Shown here one piece after another: positions 1-5,353 of a stretch of DNA of 7,133 nt. Position 1 is the stretch's first letter. The number at the start of each line of letters is the position of its first letter. This DNA is from Clostridia bacterium (GTDB lineage Bacteria; Bacillota; Clostridia; Oscillospirales; CAG-382). Where the stretch lies: positions 1 to 7,133 of the forward strand of contig JAFQII010000144.1 in NCBI GenBank assembly GCA_017397605.1. The letters are read 5' to 3'. The notes under the pieces are model-generated. The model was not told the DNA's origin and did no database searches. It worked only from the letters and a program-made list of their open reading frames with translations. A program made the translations under genes and the position numbers.

Positions 1-684
1 CTGTCTTACCACGGGGCAGGAATCCAAGCCCAGATGTCCGCCGCCCGACGGCAGCGCCACATAGGTGCAGTCATAAGAAACCAAGTCCGCCTTGACCTGA
101 TGCTCTTTTAAATATTCGTACACTTCCTCGCGGGGCAGACCTGTGTCGTGCAGATAGAGCAAGGTTTTTTCGCCGTCGTTGATGAGGTAGACAAACGCGT
201 TTTCCCTCTCCGCGTGCGTCGCGGGCAGGGGCGTGACGGTGTACCTGCCGCAGGTAAACGGCTCAAAAGCCTTGACCACATGTGCACGGATGCCCGTGTC
301 GTTGGGCTCCTCGTCGCGTACCACGCGCTCGTTTTGCAGCATCTTGTTGACACGCTCGTTGCCGTAGAGATCCAAAGAGTCGCTCGTCAGATTGTGCGCA
401 TAGTAACTGCCCGAACGCAGATGCAGGTCGGTCGGCATAAAATGATCCATGTGCGAGTGGGTGATCAGCAAATATTTGACGGCAGAAAAGTTGAGCCCGT
501 TTTGCTGCATGTGCGAGAACGAATCTGCGGGAAAATCGATCAGCAGATCGTCGTTGACCAGCGCCTGCGAGCGCGTGCGCAGGTTTTTGCCGCCGCGTTC
601 GAGCGCCTTTGTGCAGTATTCGCAACGGCAAAACAGCGCGGGCCAGCCTTCCGCCGCGGCAGTGCCGAGATATGTCAGTTTCAT
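1..684 (-). CDS. PhnP-like metallo-beta-lactamase-fold hydrolase (3' end outside window)
   Basis: The reverse strand is open from an ATG at 684-682 to the left edge (228 codons, no stop), so the C-terminus is missing. It begins MKLTYLGTAAAEGWP, the usual first strand of the metallo-beta-lactamase fold. The metal motif THSHMDH (H76, H78, D80, H81) is intact; H157 (PATHAE) and D180 (LHDTG) are the likely further ligands, and GGGHLGL lies near residue 217. A C19-x-C21-x2-C24 cluster matches the structural zinc site of E. coli PhnP, and the HxHxDH numbering also agrees, so the PhnP/phosphoribosyl cyclic phosphodiesterase branch is the best family call. No phosphonate genes are visible, so the true substrate (cyclic phosphate, nucleotide or other phosphodiester) is unknown. 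It is probably a soluble cytoplasmic enzyme. The ribosome binding site is AAAGGAA (697-703), about 12 nt from the ATG. It is transcribed divergently from rpmE. The fold is secure; the substrate is not. Confidence 0.9.
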   Translation of the reverse strand, partial: MKLTYLGTAAAEGWPALFCRCEYCTKALERGGKNLRTRSQALVNDDLLIDFPADSFSHMQQNGLNFSAVKYLLITHSHMDHFMPTDLHLRSGSYYAHNLTSDSLDLYGNERVNKMLQNERVVRDEEPNDTGIRAHVVKAFEPFTCGRYTVTPLPATHAERENAFVYLINDGEKTLLYLHDTGLPREEVYEYLKEHQVKADLVSYDCTYVALPSGGGHLGLDSCPVVRQ

Positions 685-717
685 AAAAACGTACCGTTCC
701 TTTGTGTGTTTTTTCTT

Positions 718-746
718 ATCATACCGCAACGCGCAAAAAAATGCAA
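718..746 (-). promoter_or_regulatory. SigA-type promoter for the MBL-fold hydrolase gene
   Basis: On the reverse strand, TTGCAT (746-741) is followed after exactly 17 nt by TATGAT (723-718). The expected start site near 711 gives a short leader of about 27 nt before the ATG at 684. Both boxes are close to the SigA consensus. The -35 box lies about 30 bp from the -35 box of the opposite rpmE promoter. Confidence 0.7.
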
Positions 747-776
747 GTAAAAAAGAGAAAAAATTTGAAAAACCAC

Positions 777-805
777 TTGATTTTTGAAAAAAGGTATGCT
801 ATACT
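777..805 (+). promoter_or_regulatory. SigA-type promoter (extended -10) for rpmE
   Basis: TTGATT (777-782), a 17-nt spacer and TATACT (800-805), with TGC just before the -10 box giving an extended -10 (TGNTATACT). A/T tracts immediately upstream (749-754, 758-763, 768-772) could act as an UP element. The expected start site is near 812, giving a leader of about 65 nt before rpmE. Confidence 0.75.
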
Positions 806-814
806 GTGTGCCGT

Positions 815-880
815 ATGAAAAAAATTGACTCGGCGCCGGAAATGTCGGGTCCAAGAAGAAAGCGAGGAAAACCATCATGA
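815..880 (+). CDS. Possible 21-codon leader ORF overlapping the rpmE start
   Basis: An ATG at 815 opens a 21-residue frame that begins MKKIDS and ends with the basic stretch PRRKRGKPS. Its TGA (878-880) overlaps the rpmE ATG (877-879) as ATGA, the classic geometry for translational coupling. The ATG lies only about 3 nt downstream of the start site predicted from the -10 box, so no ribosome binding site fits upstream and translation would have to be leaderless. No known peptide is recognised. It could be chance in a short leader. Confidence 0.2.
   Translation: MKKIDSAPEMSGPRRKRGKPS
827..851 (+). promoter_or_regulatory. Candidate stem-loop in the rpmE leader
   Basis: GACTCGGC (827-834) can pair with GTCGGGTC (844-851) over 8 bp, including two G-U pairs, with a 9-nt loop. 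It ends 12 nt before the rpmE ribosome binding site (GAGGA, 864-868). Ribosomal protein genes often carry autoregulatory leaders, and leaders for L31 have been proposed in several phyla. I have not matched this one to a known model. Confidence 0.35.
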
Positions 881-1077
881 AGCAGGGCATCCATCCCGAT
901 TACAAGAACACGACGATCACTTGCGCTTGCGGCGCGGTCTATGAGACCAAGTCCGTCAAGGAAAACCTCAAGGTTGATATCTGCTCGAAGTGCCACCCCT
1001 TCTTCACCGGCAAACAGAAGTTTGTTGATGCAGGCGGACGTGTTGACAAGTTCAAGAAGAAGTTCAATCTCGGTTAA
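877..1077 (+). CDS. rpmE: 50S ribosomal protein bL31 (zinc-binding C+ form)
   Basis: The 66-residue product has the length and sequence of bL31: it opens [19 protein letters not shown] and holds the conserved [16 protein letters not shown] block. Four cysteines (C16, C18, C36, C39) form the zinc ribbon of the C+ type; paralogues induced under zinc starvation lack them. bL31 sits on the large subunit at the central protuberance and helps form the bridge to the small-subunit head. The C-terminus ([12 protein letters not shown]) is the usual basic tail. The start is fixed by GAGGA at 864-868, 8 nt from the ATG. The gene has its own promoter upstream and a strong terminator downstream, so it is probably expressed mainly as a single-gene unit, possibly under leader control. 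Confidence 0.97.
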   Translation: MKQGIHPDYKNTTITCACGAVYETKSVKENLKVDICSKCHPFFTGKQKFVDAGGRVDKFKKKFNLG

Positions 1078-1088
1078 TTCCAACAGTA

Positions 1089-1103
1089 GCAAAGACTCTT
1101 TGC
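1089..1103 (+). other. Small perfect hairpin just before the rpmE terminator
   Basis: GCAAAG (1089-1094) pairs with CTTTGC (1098-1103) around a 3-nt loop. It abuts the terminator stem that starts at 1103/1104, so the two hairpins would stack in tandem at the 3' end of the rpmE transcript. Confidence 0.45.
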
Positions 1104-1135
1104 GGCGCACGGTTTTCGTGCGCCGTTTTTCTTTT
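1103..1135 (+). terminator. Intrinsic terminator of rpmE
   Basis: A 9-bp GC-rich stem, CGGCGCACG (1103-1111) with CGTGCGCCG (1117-1125), has a 5-nt loop (GTTTT) and is followed directly by TTTTTCTTTT. The stem is perfect and the T-run immediate, so it should be an efficient Rho-independent terminator. It ends about 22 nt before the hflX ATG. Confidence 0.92.
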
Positions 1136-1143
1136 ATTGTCCG

Positions 1144-1150
1144 AAAGGAG
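1144..1150 (+). promoter_or_regulatory. Ribosome binding site setting the hflX start
   Basis: AAAGGAG sits 7 nt before the ATG at 1158. An in-frame TTG at 1137 would place this site inside the coding region and start within the terminator T-run, so 1158 is the better start. Confidence 0.85.
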
Positions 1151-1157
1151 ATTATCT

Positions 1158-2435
1158 ATGACCGAAACAAATATTATGGAGCAAGATCAGACTACCCGCG
1201 CGGTGCTGATCGCGGTTTCTCTCGGCAGAGAAGAAGCCGAGTGCGAAAATTCCCTCGCCGAGCTGGAACGCCTCTTGGAAACCGCGGGCGGCGAAACGGC
1301 GGCGACCGTCATTCAAAACCGCCCCCACCCCGACAAGGCGACCTACATCGGAAGCGGCAAATGCGAGGAGATCGCGCAGATGGTGCAATCAGACCCGTCG
1401 ATCACGCTTGCCGTGTTCGACAACGAGCTGTCCCCCTCGCAGATCGCATCCGTCGAGGAGATCATCGGCATCCGCGTCATCGACCGCACGATGCTGATTC
1501 TGGACATTTTTGCCCTGCACGCCGTCACGGGAGAGGGCAAATTGCAGGTCGAAATCGCATGCCTGCGTTACACCGCGCCGCGCTTGGTCGGCAAGGGCAA
1601 GATGCTGTCCCGCCAGGGCGGCGGCATCGGCAGCAGAGGCCCGGGCGAGAGCAAGCTGGAAAGTGACCGCCGTCACATCCGGCGCCGGATCGAAGCGCTC
1701 TCCGCCGAGCTGGACGAGCTGGAACGCACGCGAAACGTCAAACGCGCACAGCGCATGCGCTCCGGGCTTGCGACCGCCGCGATCATCGGCTACACCAACG
1801 CGGGCAAATCGACGCTTTTAAACCGTCTGACCGACGCGGGGATCCTCGCCGAGGACAAGCTGTTTGCGACATTGGACCCCACCACAAGAAGACTCACCCT
1901 TCCCAGCGGAACGGAGATTTTGCTGACCGACACGGTCGGCTTTATCGACCGTCTGCCGACGCATTTGGTACGCGCGTTCCGTTCCACATTGGAAGAACTC
2001 AAATACTGCGACCTCATCCTCTGTCTGACCGACGGCTCGGAGGAGGCGAGCGAACGCACCCGCAAGCGCGCCGTGACCGAAAAGCTGATCGAGGAACTGG
2101 GCGCGGGCGGCAAGCCGATTTTGGAGGTCTACAACAAAACCGACCTCGTTTCCGACGGAGATCGCGGCTTGTTCCCCGGCAATGCGCTGGAGATTTCCGC
2201 CGCGACGGGCAAGGGCATCGACGAACTGCTTGCCAAGCTGGACGAAACGGTAAACGGCGGAAAAAAGCTGCTGACGCTGTTCTTCCCGCACAGCGAGTCG
2301 GGACGCGTGTCCGACCTCTACCGCCTCGCCACCGTGCAGGAGGTGGAGTACACCGAAGACGGCACCGTCGCTACCGCCCTCTGCGACGAGCGCGCACAAG
2401 GAATGTTTACAAAGTTCGTGCACCAAAAGCCTTGA
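1158..2435 (+). CDS. hflX: GTPase HflX, ribosome-splitting factor
   Basis: The 425-residue length is normal for HflX. The N-terminal nucleotide-binding HflX domain (about 1-200) includes HPDKATYIGSGKCEEI and FDNELSPSQ, then GKLQVEIACLRYTAPRL and the glycine-rich loop GGGIGSRGPGESKLESDRR that precedes the helical linker (about 170-200). The G domain follows: P-loop GYTNAGKST (211-219), switch II DTVGF (258-262), NKTD (326-329) and the SA motif (347-348). The phenylalanine-rich C-terminal part matches the family. HflX binds the 50S subunit near the peptidyl transferase centre and separates stalled or hibernating ribosomes using GTP. Relatives in some Firmicutes give resistance to lincosamides or macrolides; nothing here shows that. 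I find no promoter between the rpmE terminator and this gene, so read-through from rpmE is one possible source of transcript. No terminator follows the gene. Confidence 0.97.
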   Translation: MTETNIMEQDQTTRAVLIAVSLGREEAECENSLAELERLLETAGGETAATVIQNRPHPDKATYIGSGKCEEIAQMVQSDPSITLAVFDNELSPSQIASVEEIIGIRVIDRTMLILDIFALHAVTGEGKLQVEIACLRYTAPRLVGKGKMLSRQGGGIGSRGPGESKLESDRRHIRRRIEALSAELDELERTRNVKRAQRMRSGLATAAIIGYTNAGKSTLLNRLTDAGILAEDKLFATLDPTTRRLTLPSGTEILLTDTVGFIDRLPTHLVRAFRSTLEELKYCDLILCLTDGSEEASERTRKRAVTEKLIEELGAGGKPILEVYNKTDLVSDGDRGLFPGNALEISAATGKGIDELLAKLDETVNGGKKLLTLFFPHSESGRVSDLYRLATVQEVEYTEDGTVATALCDERAQGMFTKFVHQKP

Positions 2436-2460
2436 CAGGTGCAAAATTTGTTGGTATACT
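2432..2460 (+). promoter_or_regulatory. Consensus SigA promoter for the CapA-family gene, overlapping the hflX stop
   Basis: TTGACA (2432-2437, perfect -35), a 17-nt spacer and TATACT (2455-2460). The hflX stop codon TGA (2433-2435) lies inside the -35 box. The expected start site near 2467 gives a leader of about 68 nt before the ATG at 2535. Confidence 0.85.
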
Positions 2461-2496
2461 GGGGTACGACTTAAGAATCTCCAAAGAAATTGATTG

Positions 2497-2516
2497 CCGA
2501 AAACTATCGTTTTCGG
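2497..2516 (+). other. Perfect hairpin next to the ribosome binding site of the CapA-family gene
   Basis: CCGAAAAC (2497-2504) and GTTTTCGG (2509-2516) form an 8-bp perfect stem with loop TATC. The stem ends 3-6 nt before the AAAAAGGA ribosome binding site. No T-run follows, so it is not a terminator. It could stabilise the 5' end of the mRNA or affect ribosome access. Confidence 0.6.
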
Positions 2517-2534
2517 AGAAAAAGGATGTAAAAC

Positions 2535-3911
2535 ATGAAAAAGTATAAGGTTCTCGCCGCTTTTGTGCTGGCAATGCTGTTTTTGCTGATCTGCGGCTGT
2601 GCGCTTCTCGTCCCTGAGGAAACACCGTCAAACACCTCGTCCGCGTCGGACGTGCTCGAGCAATCAAACGGCGCTTCCTCCTCGCAGGCAGGCACCGACA
2701 TCAGCATTCCTGCCGAAAACAGCAAGGAAGAAAGCGACACCTCAAGCGGTGAGATCATCGTCATTCCGATCCCCGAGGACACCGTCATCAGCGTCGCGGC
2801 ATTCGGCGACAACCTGATCCACCCGTCCGTCTATTTCAATGCGATGCGCAACTATGCGGAAGCCAACGGAACAACCTGCGACTACAACGCGACCAACGAG
2901 TCGGGCTACGATTTTTTGCCGACGTATGAGTTTGTCGCGGATTACATGAAAAACGCTGACATCTGCTATATCAACCAAGAGACGCTTTCGGGCGGGCCGG
3001 GCACCAAAATCGATGGTTATCCGCGTTTTAACACCCCGATCGCCATGGGCAGAGACCTCGCGGCATTGGGCGTGGACATCGTCAACATGGCGCACAACCA
3101 CATGCTGGACGCGGGCAACGACAGCCTGCTCAAGTATTCGGACGAGTATTTCAAATCCCTTGGCATGACACCGCTCGGCTACTACAAGGACGAAGCGGAC
3201 ACCGACAACATCGTGATCTACGAGGAACAGGGCGTCAAGATCGCACTTTTGACCTACACCTATTCCACCAACGGCATCCCCTGCTACTCCGAGACGTATA
3301 TTCCGTACTTTGAAGAGCCGCTGATCCGCCGCCAGGTCGCACTGGCAAAGGAGCAAGCCGACGTGGTCATCGTCTCTGCACACTGGGGATGGGAAGACTC
3401 CTACAAGCCCAACAGCGATCAAAAATATTACGCATCGCTGTTCTGCGAGCTGGGCGTGGATGTGGTCATCGGCATGCATTCCCACTGCCTGCAACCCGCC
3501 GAGTGGATGGAGCACGAAAACGGCAACCGCATGCTGTTGACCTACTCGCTGGGCAACTTTGTTTCGGGCATGCAGAACGCGCTCAACGTACTGGAAGCGA
3601 CGCTCTCCTTTGACATCCGCAAAAACGGTGAGACGGGCGAGATCACGGTCGAAAACCCTGTCATCACACCCCTTGTACTGCACTATGAAAAAGAAGCCTC
3701 TGTCAACTCCAAGCTGGACACGGGCTACCGCAAGTTCAAGCTGTACGAGCTCAAGGACTACACCGACGAACTGCTTGCCAAGCACGGCGTAGTTGTTTAT
3801 GAAAAGAGCCATTCCTCCACGCTCTACGGCGGTAACTTCTCCATCGAGAACATGTATACCACCGTACGTACCATCATTCCCGCAGAGTTTTTACCCGAAG
3901 AATACCGCTGA
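2535..3911 (+). CDS. CapA-family metallophosphatase-like lipoprotein
   Basis: The 458-residue product starts with a lipoprotein signal peptide: basic MKKYK, a hydrophobic core (6-19) and the lipobox I19-C20-G21-C22, with C22 as the likely lipidated residue. A Ser/Thr/Glu-rich linker (about 26-80) then leads to a CapA (PgsA/poly-gamma-glutamate biosynthesis) domain of the calcineurin-like fold. Its motifs appear in order: GDNLIH (91-96), NQE (147-149), NHMLDAG (188-194), HWGWED (283-288), GMHSHCLQP (313-321) and SLGNF (338-342). These supply the His, Asp, Asn and Glu residues expected for the metal site. It should be membrane-anchored and face outward. No capB/capC/capD-like genes are nearby, so a capsule role is not supported; an envelope phosphatase or polymer-handling role is inference. 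The ribosome binding site (AAAAAGGA) is 8 nt from the ATG. It has its own promoter and terminator, so it is a single-gene unit. Confidence 0.9.
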   Translation: MKKYKVLAAFVLAMLFLLICGCALLVPEETPSNTSSASDVLEQSNGASSSQAGTDISIPAENSKEESDTSSGEIIVIPIPEDTVISVAAFGDNLIHPSVYFNAMRNYAEANGTTCDYNATNESGYDFLPTYEFVADYMKNADICYINQETLSGGPGTKIDGYPRFNTPIAMGRDLAALGVDIVNMAHNHMLDAGNDSLLKYSDEYFKSLGMTPLGYYKDEADTDNIVIYEEQGVKIALLTYTYSTNGIPCYSETYIPYFEEPLIRRQVALAKEQADVVIVSAHWGWEDSYKPNSDQKYYASLFCELGVDVVIGMHSHCLQPAEWMEHENGNRMLLTYSLGNFVSGMQNALNVLEATLSFDIRKNGETGEITVENPVITPLVLHYEKEASVNSKLDTGYRKFKLYELKDYTDELLAKHGVVVYEKSHSSTLYGGNFSIENMYTTVRTIIPAEFLPEEYR

Positions 3912-3916
3912 TCCAT

Positions 3917-3943
3917 GGGGCTGAGTGATTCAGCCCCTTTTTT
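3917..3943 (+). terminator. Intrinsic terminator after the CapA-family gene
   Basis: GGGGCTGA (3917-3924) pairs perfectly with TCAGCCCC (3930-3937) around a short loop, and six T residues follow (3938-3943). It starts 5 nt after the stop codon and isolates this gene from the tmk promoter downstream. Confidence 0.93.
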
Positions 3944-3995
3944 CATGTATATATCGGACTTTTATTTCCATATTTTGAATTTTTTTCGCAAACAC

Positions 3996-4024
3996 TTGCA
4001 ATCCGTATGCTAAAGTGGTATAAT
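3996..4024 (+). promoter_or_regulatory. SigA promoter for the tmk-DJ-1-CPBP-mltG run
   Basis: TTGCAA (3996-4001), a 17-nt spacer and a perfect TATAAT (4019-4024). The expected start site is near 4031, giving a leader of about 36 nt. It is the only clear promoter before the four genes downstream. Confidence 0.85.
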
Positions 4025-4040
4025 ACTATACTAAAGTAGT
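4010..4040 (+). repeat. Direct repeat across the tmk promoter, possible operator
   Basis: CTAAAGTGGT (4010-4019) and CTAAAGTAGT (4031-4040) differ at one of 10 positions and start 21 bp apart, about two helical turns. The first copy abuts and overlaps the -10 box by one base and the second covers the predicted start site. Between them, GTATA (4018-4022) and TATAC (4027-4031) form a short inverted repeat. A repressor bound here would block the promoter; this is inference. Confidence 0.4.
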
Positions 4041-4051
4041 GTTTCTATGAC

Positions 4052-4060
4052 AAGGCGGTG
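4052..4060 (+). promoter_or_regulatory. Ribosome binding site setting the tmk start
   Basis: AAGGCGGTG lies 6 nt before the ATG at 4067. An in-frame GTG at 4058 is part of this site and would leave no proper spacing, so 4067 is preferred. Confidence 0.7.
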
Positions 4061-4066
4061 AAAGAT

Positions 4067-4747
4067 ATGGGCATTCTGATTGCATTGGACGGGCTGGACG
4101 GCTCGGGCAAGGAAACGCAGACGCGGCTTTTGGAGCAGGCGTTAAAGGCGCAGGGCATCCCCTGCCGCAACATCAGCTTTCCGACCTACGACGACCAAAT
4201 GAGCGCGGCGGTCAAGCTGTACCTGAGCGGTGCGTTCGGCAACGATCCGAACGCGGTCAACGGCTACGCGGCGTCAAGCTTTTTTGCCACCGACCGCTAT
4301 TGCTCCTACATGCTGGACTGGAAACAAGACTACGACGCAGGCACGGTGATCCTCGCCAACCGCTACACCACCGCAAACGCGGTGCATCAGCTTTCCAAGC
4401 TGCCCGAATCGGAGTACGACGGCTTTCTGGACTGGCTGTTTGACTTTGAGTTTGGCAAATTGGGCCTGCCCGCACCCGACTTGGTGCTGTACCTTTGCGT
4501 ACCGCCCGCGGTTTCGGAGTCGCTCGTGATGAGCCGCTCGGCAGAAACGGGCAGAGCCACCGATATTCACGAAAACAACAAACAGCACCTGCGCGACAGC
4601 TACCGCGCGGCGCTGTATTCCGCAGATAAGCTCGGCTGGGCAAAGATCGACTGCAGTGCGGACGGCAAGACGCTTCGCTCGCGCGAGGACATCCACGCAG
4701 AGATCTTCTCCCACGTCGGCAATCTGCTCCAAACTATCAAAAAGTGA
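4067..4747 (+). CDS. tmk: Thymidylate kinase (dTMP kinase), divergent form
   Basis: The 226-residue product has the plan of thymidylate kinase, which phosphorylates dTMP to dTDP with ATP in the cytoplasm: P-loop LDGLDGSGKETQ (7-18), FATDRY (73-78), then NRYTTANAVHQ (98-108) where typical enzymes have DRY..S..AYQ, and a lid-like segment with MSRSAETGRATDIHE. Two changes stand out. The residue after the P-loop lysine is Glu16 rather than Ser/Thr, although Thr17 follows it. The first residue of the usual DR[YH] motif is Asn98 rather than Asp. Length is slightly above the usual 205-215 residues. P-loops with GK-[AE]-TQ occur, as I recall, in some clostridial predicted thymidylate kinases, so this may be a clade feature. 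Another deoxynucleotide kinase activity remains possible. It is the first gene of a four-gene run; its stop overlaps the next ribosome binding site. Confidence 0.82.
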   Translation: MGILIALDGLDGSGKETQTRLLEQALKAQGIPCRNISFPTYDDQMSAAVKLYLSGAFGNDPNAVNGYAASSFFATDRYCSYMLDWKQDYDAGTVILANRYTTANAVHQLSKLPESEYDGFLDWLFDFEFGKLGLPAPDLVLYLCVPPAVSESLVMSRSAETGRATDIHENNKQHLRDSYRAALYSADKLGWAKIDCSADGKTLRSREDIHAEIFSHVGNLLQTIKK

Positions 4748-4756
4748 GGTCTACTC

Positions 4757-5305
4757 ATGGTAAAAGTTGCAGTTTTTTTGGCAAACGGCTTTGAAGAAGC
4801 GGAGGCGCTCGTCCCCGCCGATCTGTTGCGCCGCGCAGGCGCGGAGGTGCTGCTTGTTTCTGTCGACGGAGAGGAAACCGTCACGGGTGCGCACGGCATT
4901 TGCGTCAAAGCGGACTGCCCGATCGAATCCCTTGACAGAACGTCCTTGAGCTGTGTGATGCTCCCCGGCGGTATGCCCGGGACGGAAAAGCTCTACGAGA
5001 GCTTTAAAGTCCGCACGCTGGTGCAGTACGCGGCGGAAAACGGTCTGTACGTCGCGGCGATCTGTGCCGCACCCTCCATTCTCGGCAAAATGGGACTGCT
5101 GGACGGCAGACGCTACGCCTGCTATCCCGGCTTTGAAAAAGAAATTCCCGACGGCATCCGTACGGGCAAAAAGGTCGAGCAGGACGATATCTTTGTCACC
5201 GCAGAGGGCATGGGCGTCGCATTTGAGTTCGGCTTTCACCTTGTCGAACTGCTCTTCGGCTCCGCACGTGCCGCAGAGCTGAAAACGCAAACGAGATTTG
5301 CGTAA
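4757..5305 (+). CDS. DJ-1/PfpI family protein
   Basis: The 182-residue length is typical of the DJ-1 branch of the DJ-1/PfpI superfamily. The first strand MVKVAVFLANGFEEAEAL carries the conserved glutamate cluster (E13, E14, E16). The strand ending VMLPGGMPG is present, and the nucleophile elbow AAICAAPSIL places the reactive cysteine at C103, paired in this family with a Glu from the first motif. YACYPGFEKEI is also typical. Members act as chaperones, methylglyoxal glyoxalases/deglycases or redox-stress proteins; older annotations call many of them ThiJ, without good reason. No partner gene here points to one activity. The ribosome binding site GAGG (4746-4749) overlaps the tmk stop codon and lies 7 nt before the ATG; the gap between genes is 9 nt, so co-transcription and probably coupled translation with tmk are expected. 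Confidence 0.93.
   Translation: MVKVAVFLANGFEEAEALVPADLLRRAGAEVLLVSVDGEETVTGAHGICVKADCPIESLDRTSLSCVMLPGGMPGTEKLYESFKVRTLVQYAAENGLYVAAICAAPSILGKMGLLDGRRYACYPGFEKEIPDGIRTGKKVEQDDIFVTAEGMGVAFEFGFHLVELLFGSARAAELKTQTRFA
5285..5303 (+). other. Perfect hairpin at the 3' end of the DJ-1 family gene
   Basis: ACGCAAA (5285-5291) pairs with TTTGCGT (5297-5303) over 7 bp with a 5-nt loop, inside the last codons and up to the TAA stop. AAATTTACTCC follows rather than a T-run, so it is unlikely to terminate transcription. It may mark an mRNA processing or decay boundary, or be chance. Confidence 0.3.
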
Positions 5306-5337
5306 ATTTACTCCGTATTTTAATTTTGCATTTTCCG

Positions 5338-5346
5338 AAGGGAGGT
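5338..5346 (+). promoter_or_regulatory. Strong ribosome binding site supporting a GTG start
   Basis: AAGGGAGGT, nearly fully complementary to the 16S rRNA tail, lies 7 nt before GTG at 5354. This fixes the non-ATG start of the CPBP gene. Confidence 0.85.
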
Positions 5347-5353
5347 ATCTGCC

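Noticed and set aside
148..750. 200-codon plus-strand ORF
   Set aside because: It lies opposite the PhnP-like gene, whose conserved motifs are on the minus strand; the plus frame has no recognisable domain or ribosome binding site.
1137..1157. Upstream TTG start for hflX
   Set aside because: It would begin in the terminator T-run and bury the ribosome binding site; ATG 1158 is correctly spaced.
1818..2444. 208-codon antisense ORF opposite hflX
   Set aside because: Shadow of the HflX G domain; no family resemblance and no start signals.
2497..2516. Hairpin considered as the hflX terminator
   Set aside because: It is followed by AGAAAAAGGA rather than a T-run and lies downstream of the next promoter.
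2742..3812. 356-codon antisense ORF opposite the CapA-family gene
   Set aside because: Long, but the sense strand encodes every CapA motif in order; the antisense product is a valine/arginine-rich shadow typical of GC-biased codon use.
4047..4061. Four-codon ORF (MTRR) overlapping the tmk ribosome binding site
   Set aside because: Too short, no ribosome binding site of its own; the chance of such a frame is high.
5285..5303. Hairpin considered as a terminator between the DJ-1 and CPBP genes
   Set aside because: No T-run follows the stem, and the CPBP gene has no clear promoter of its own.
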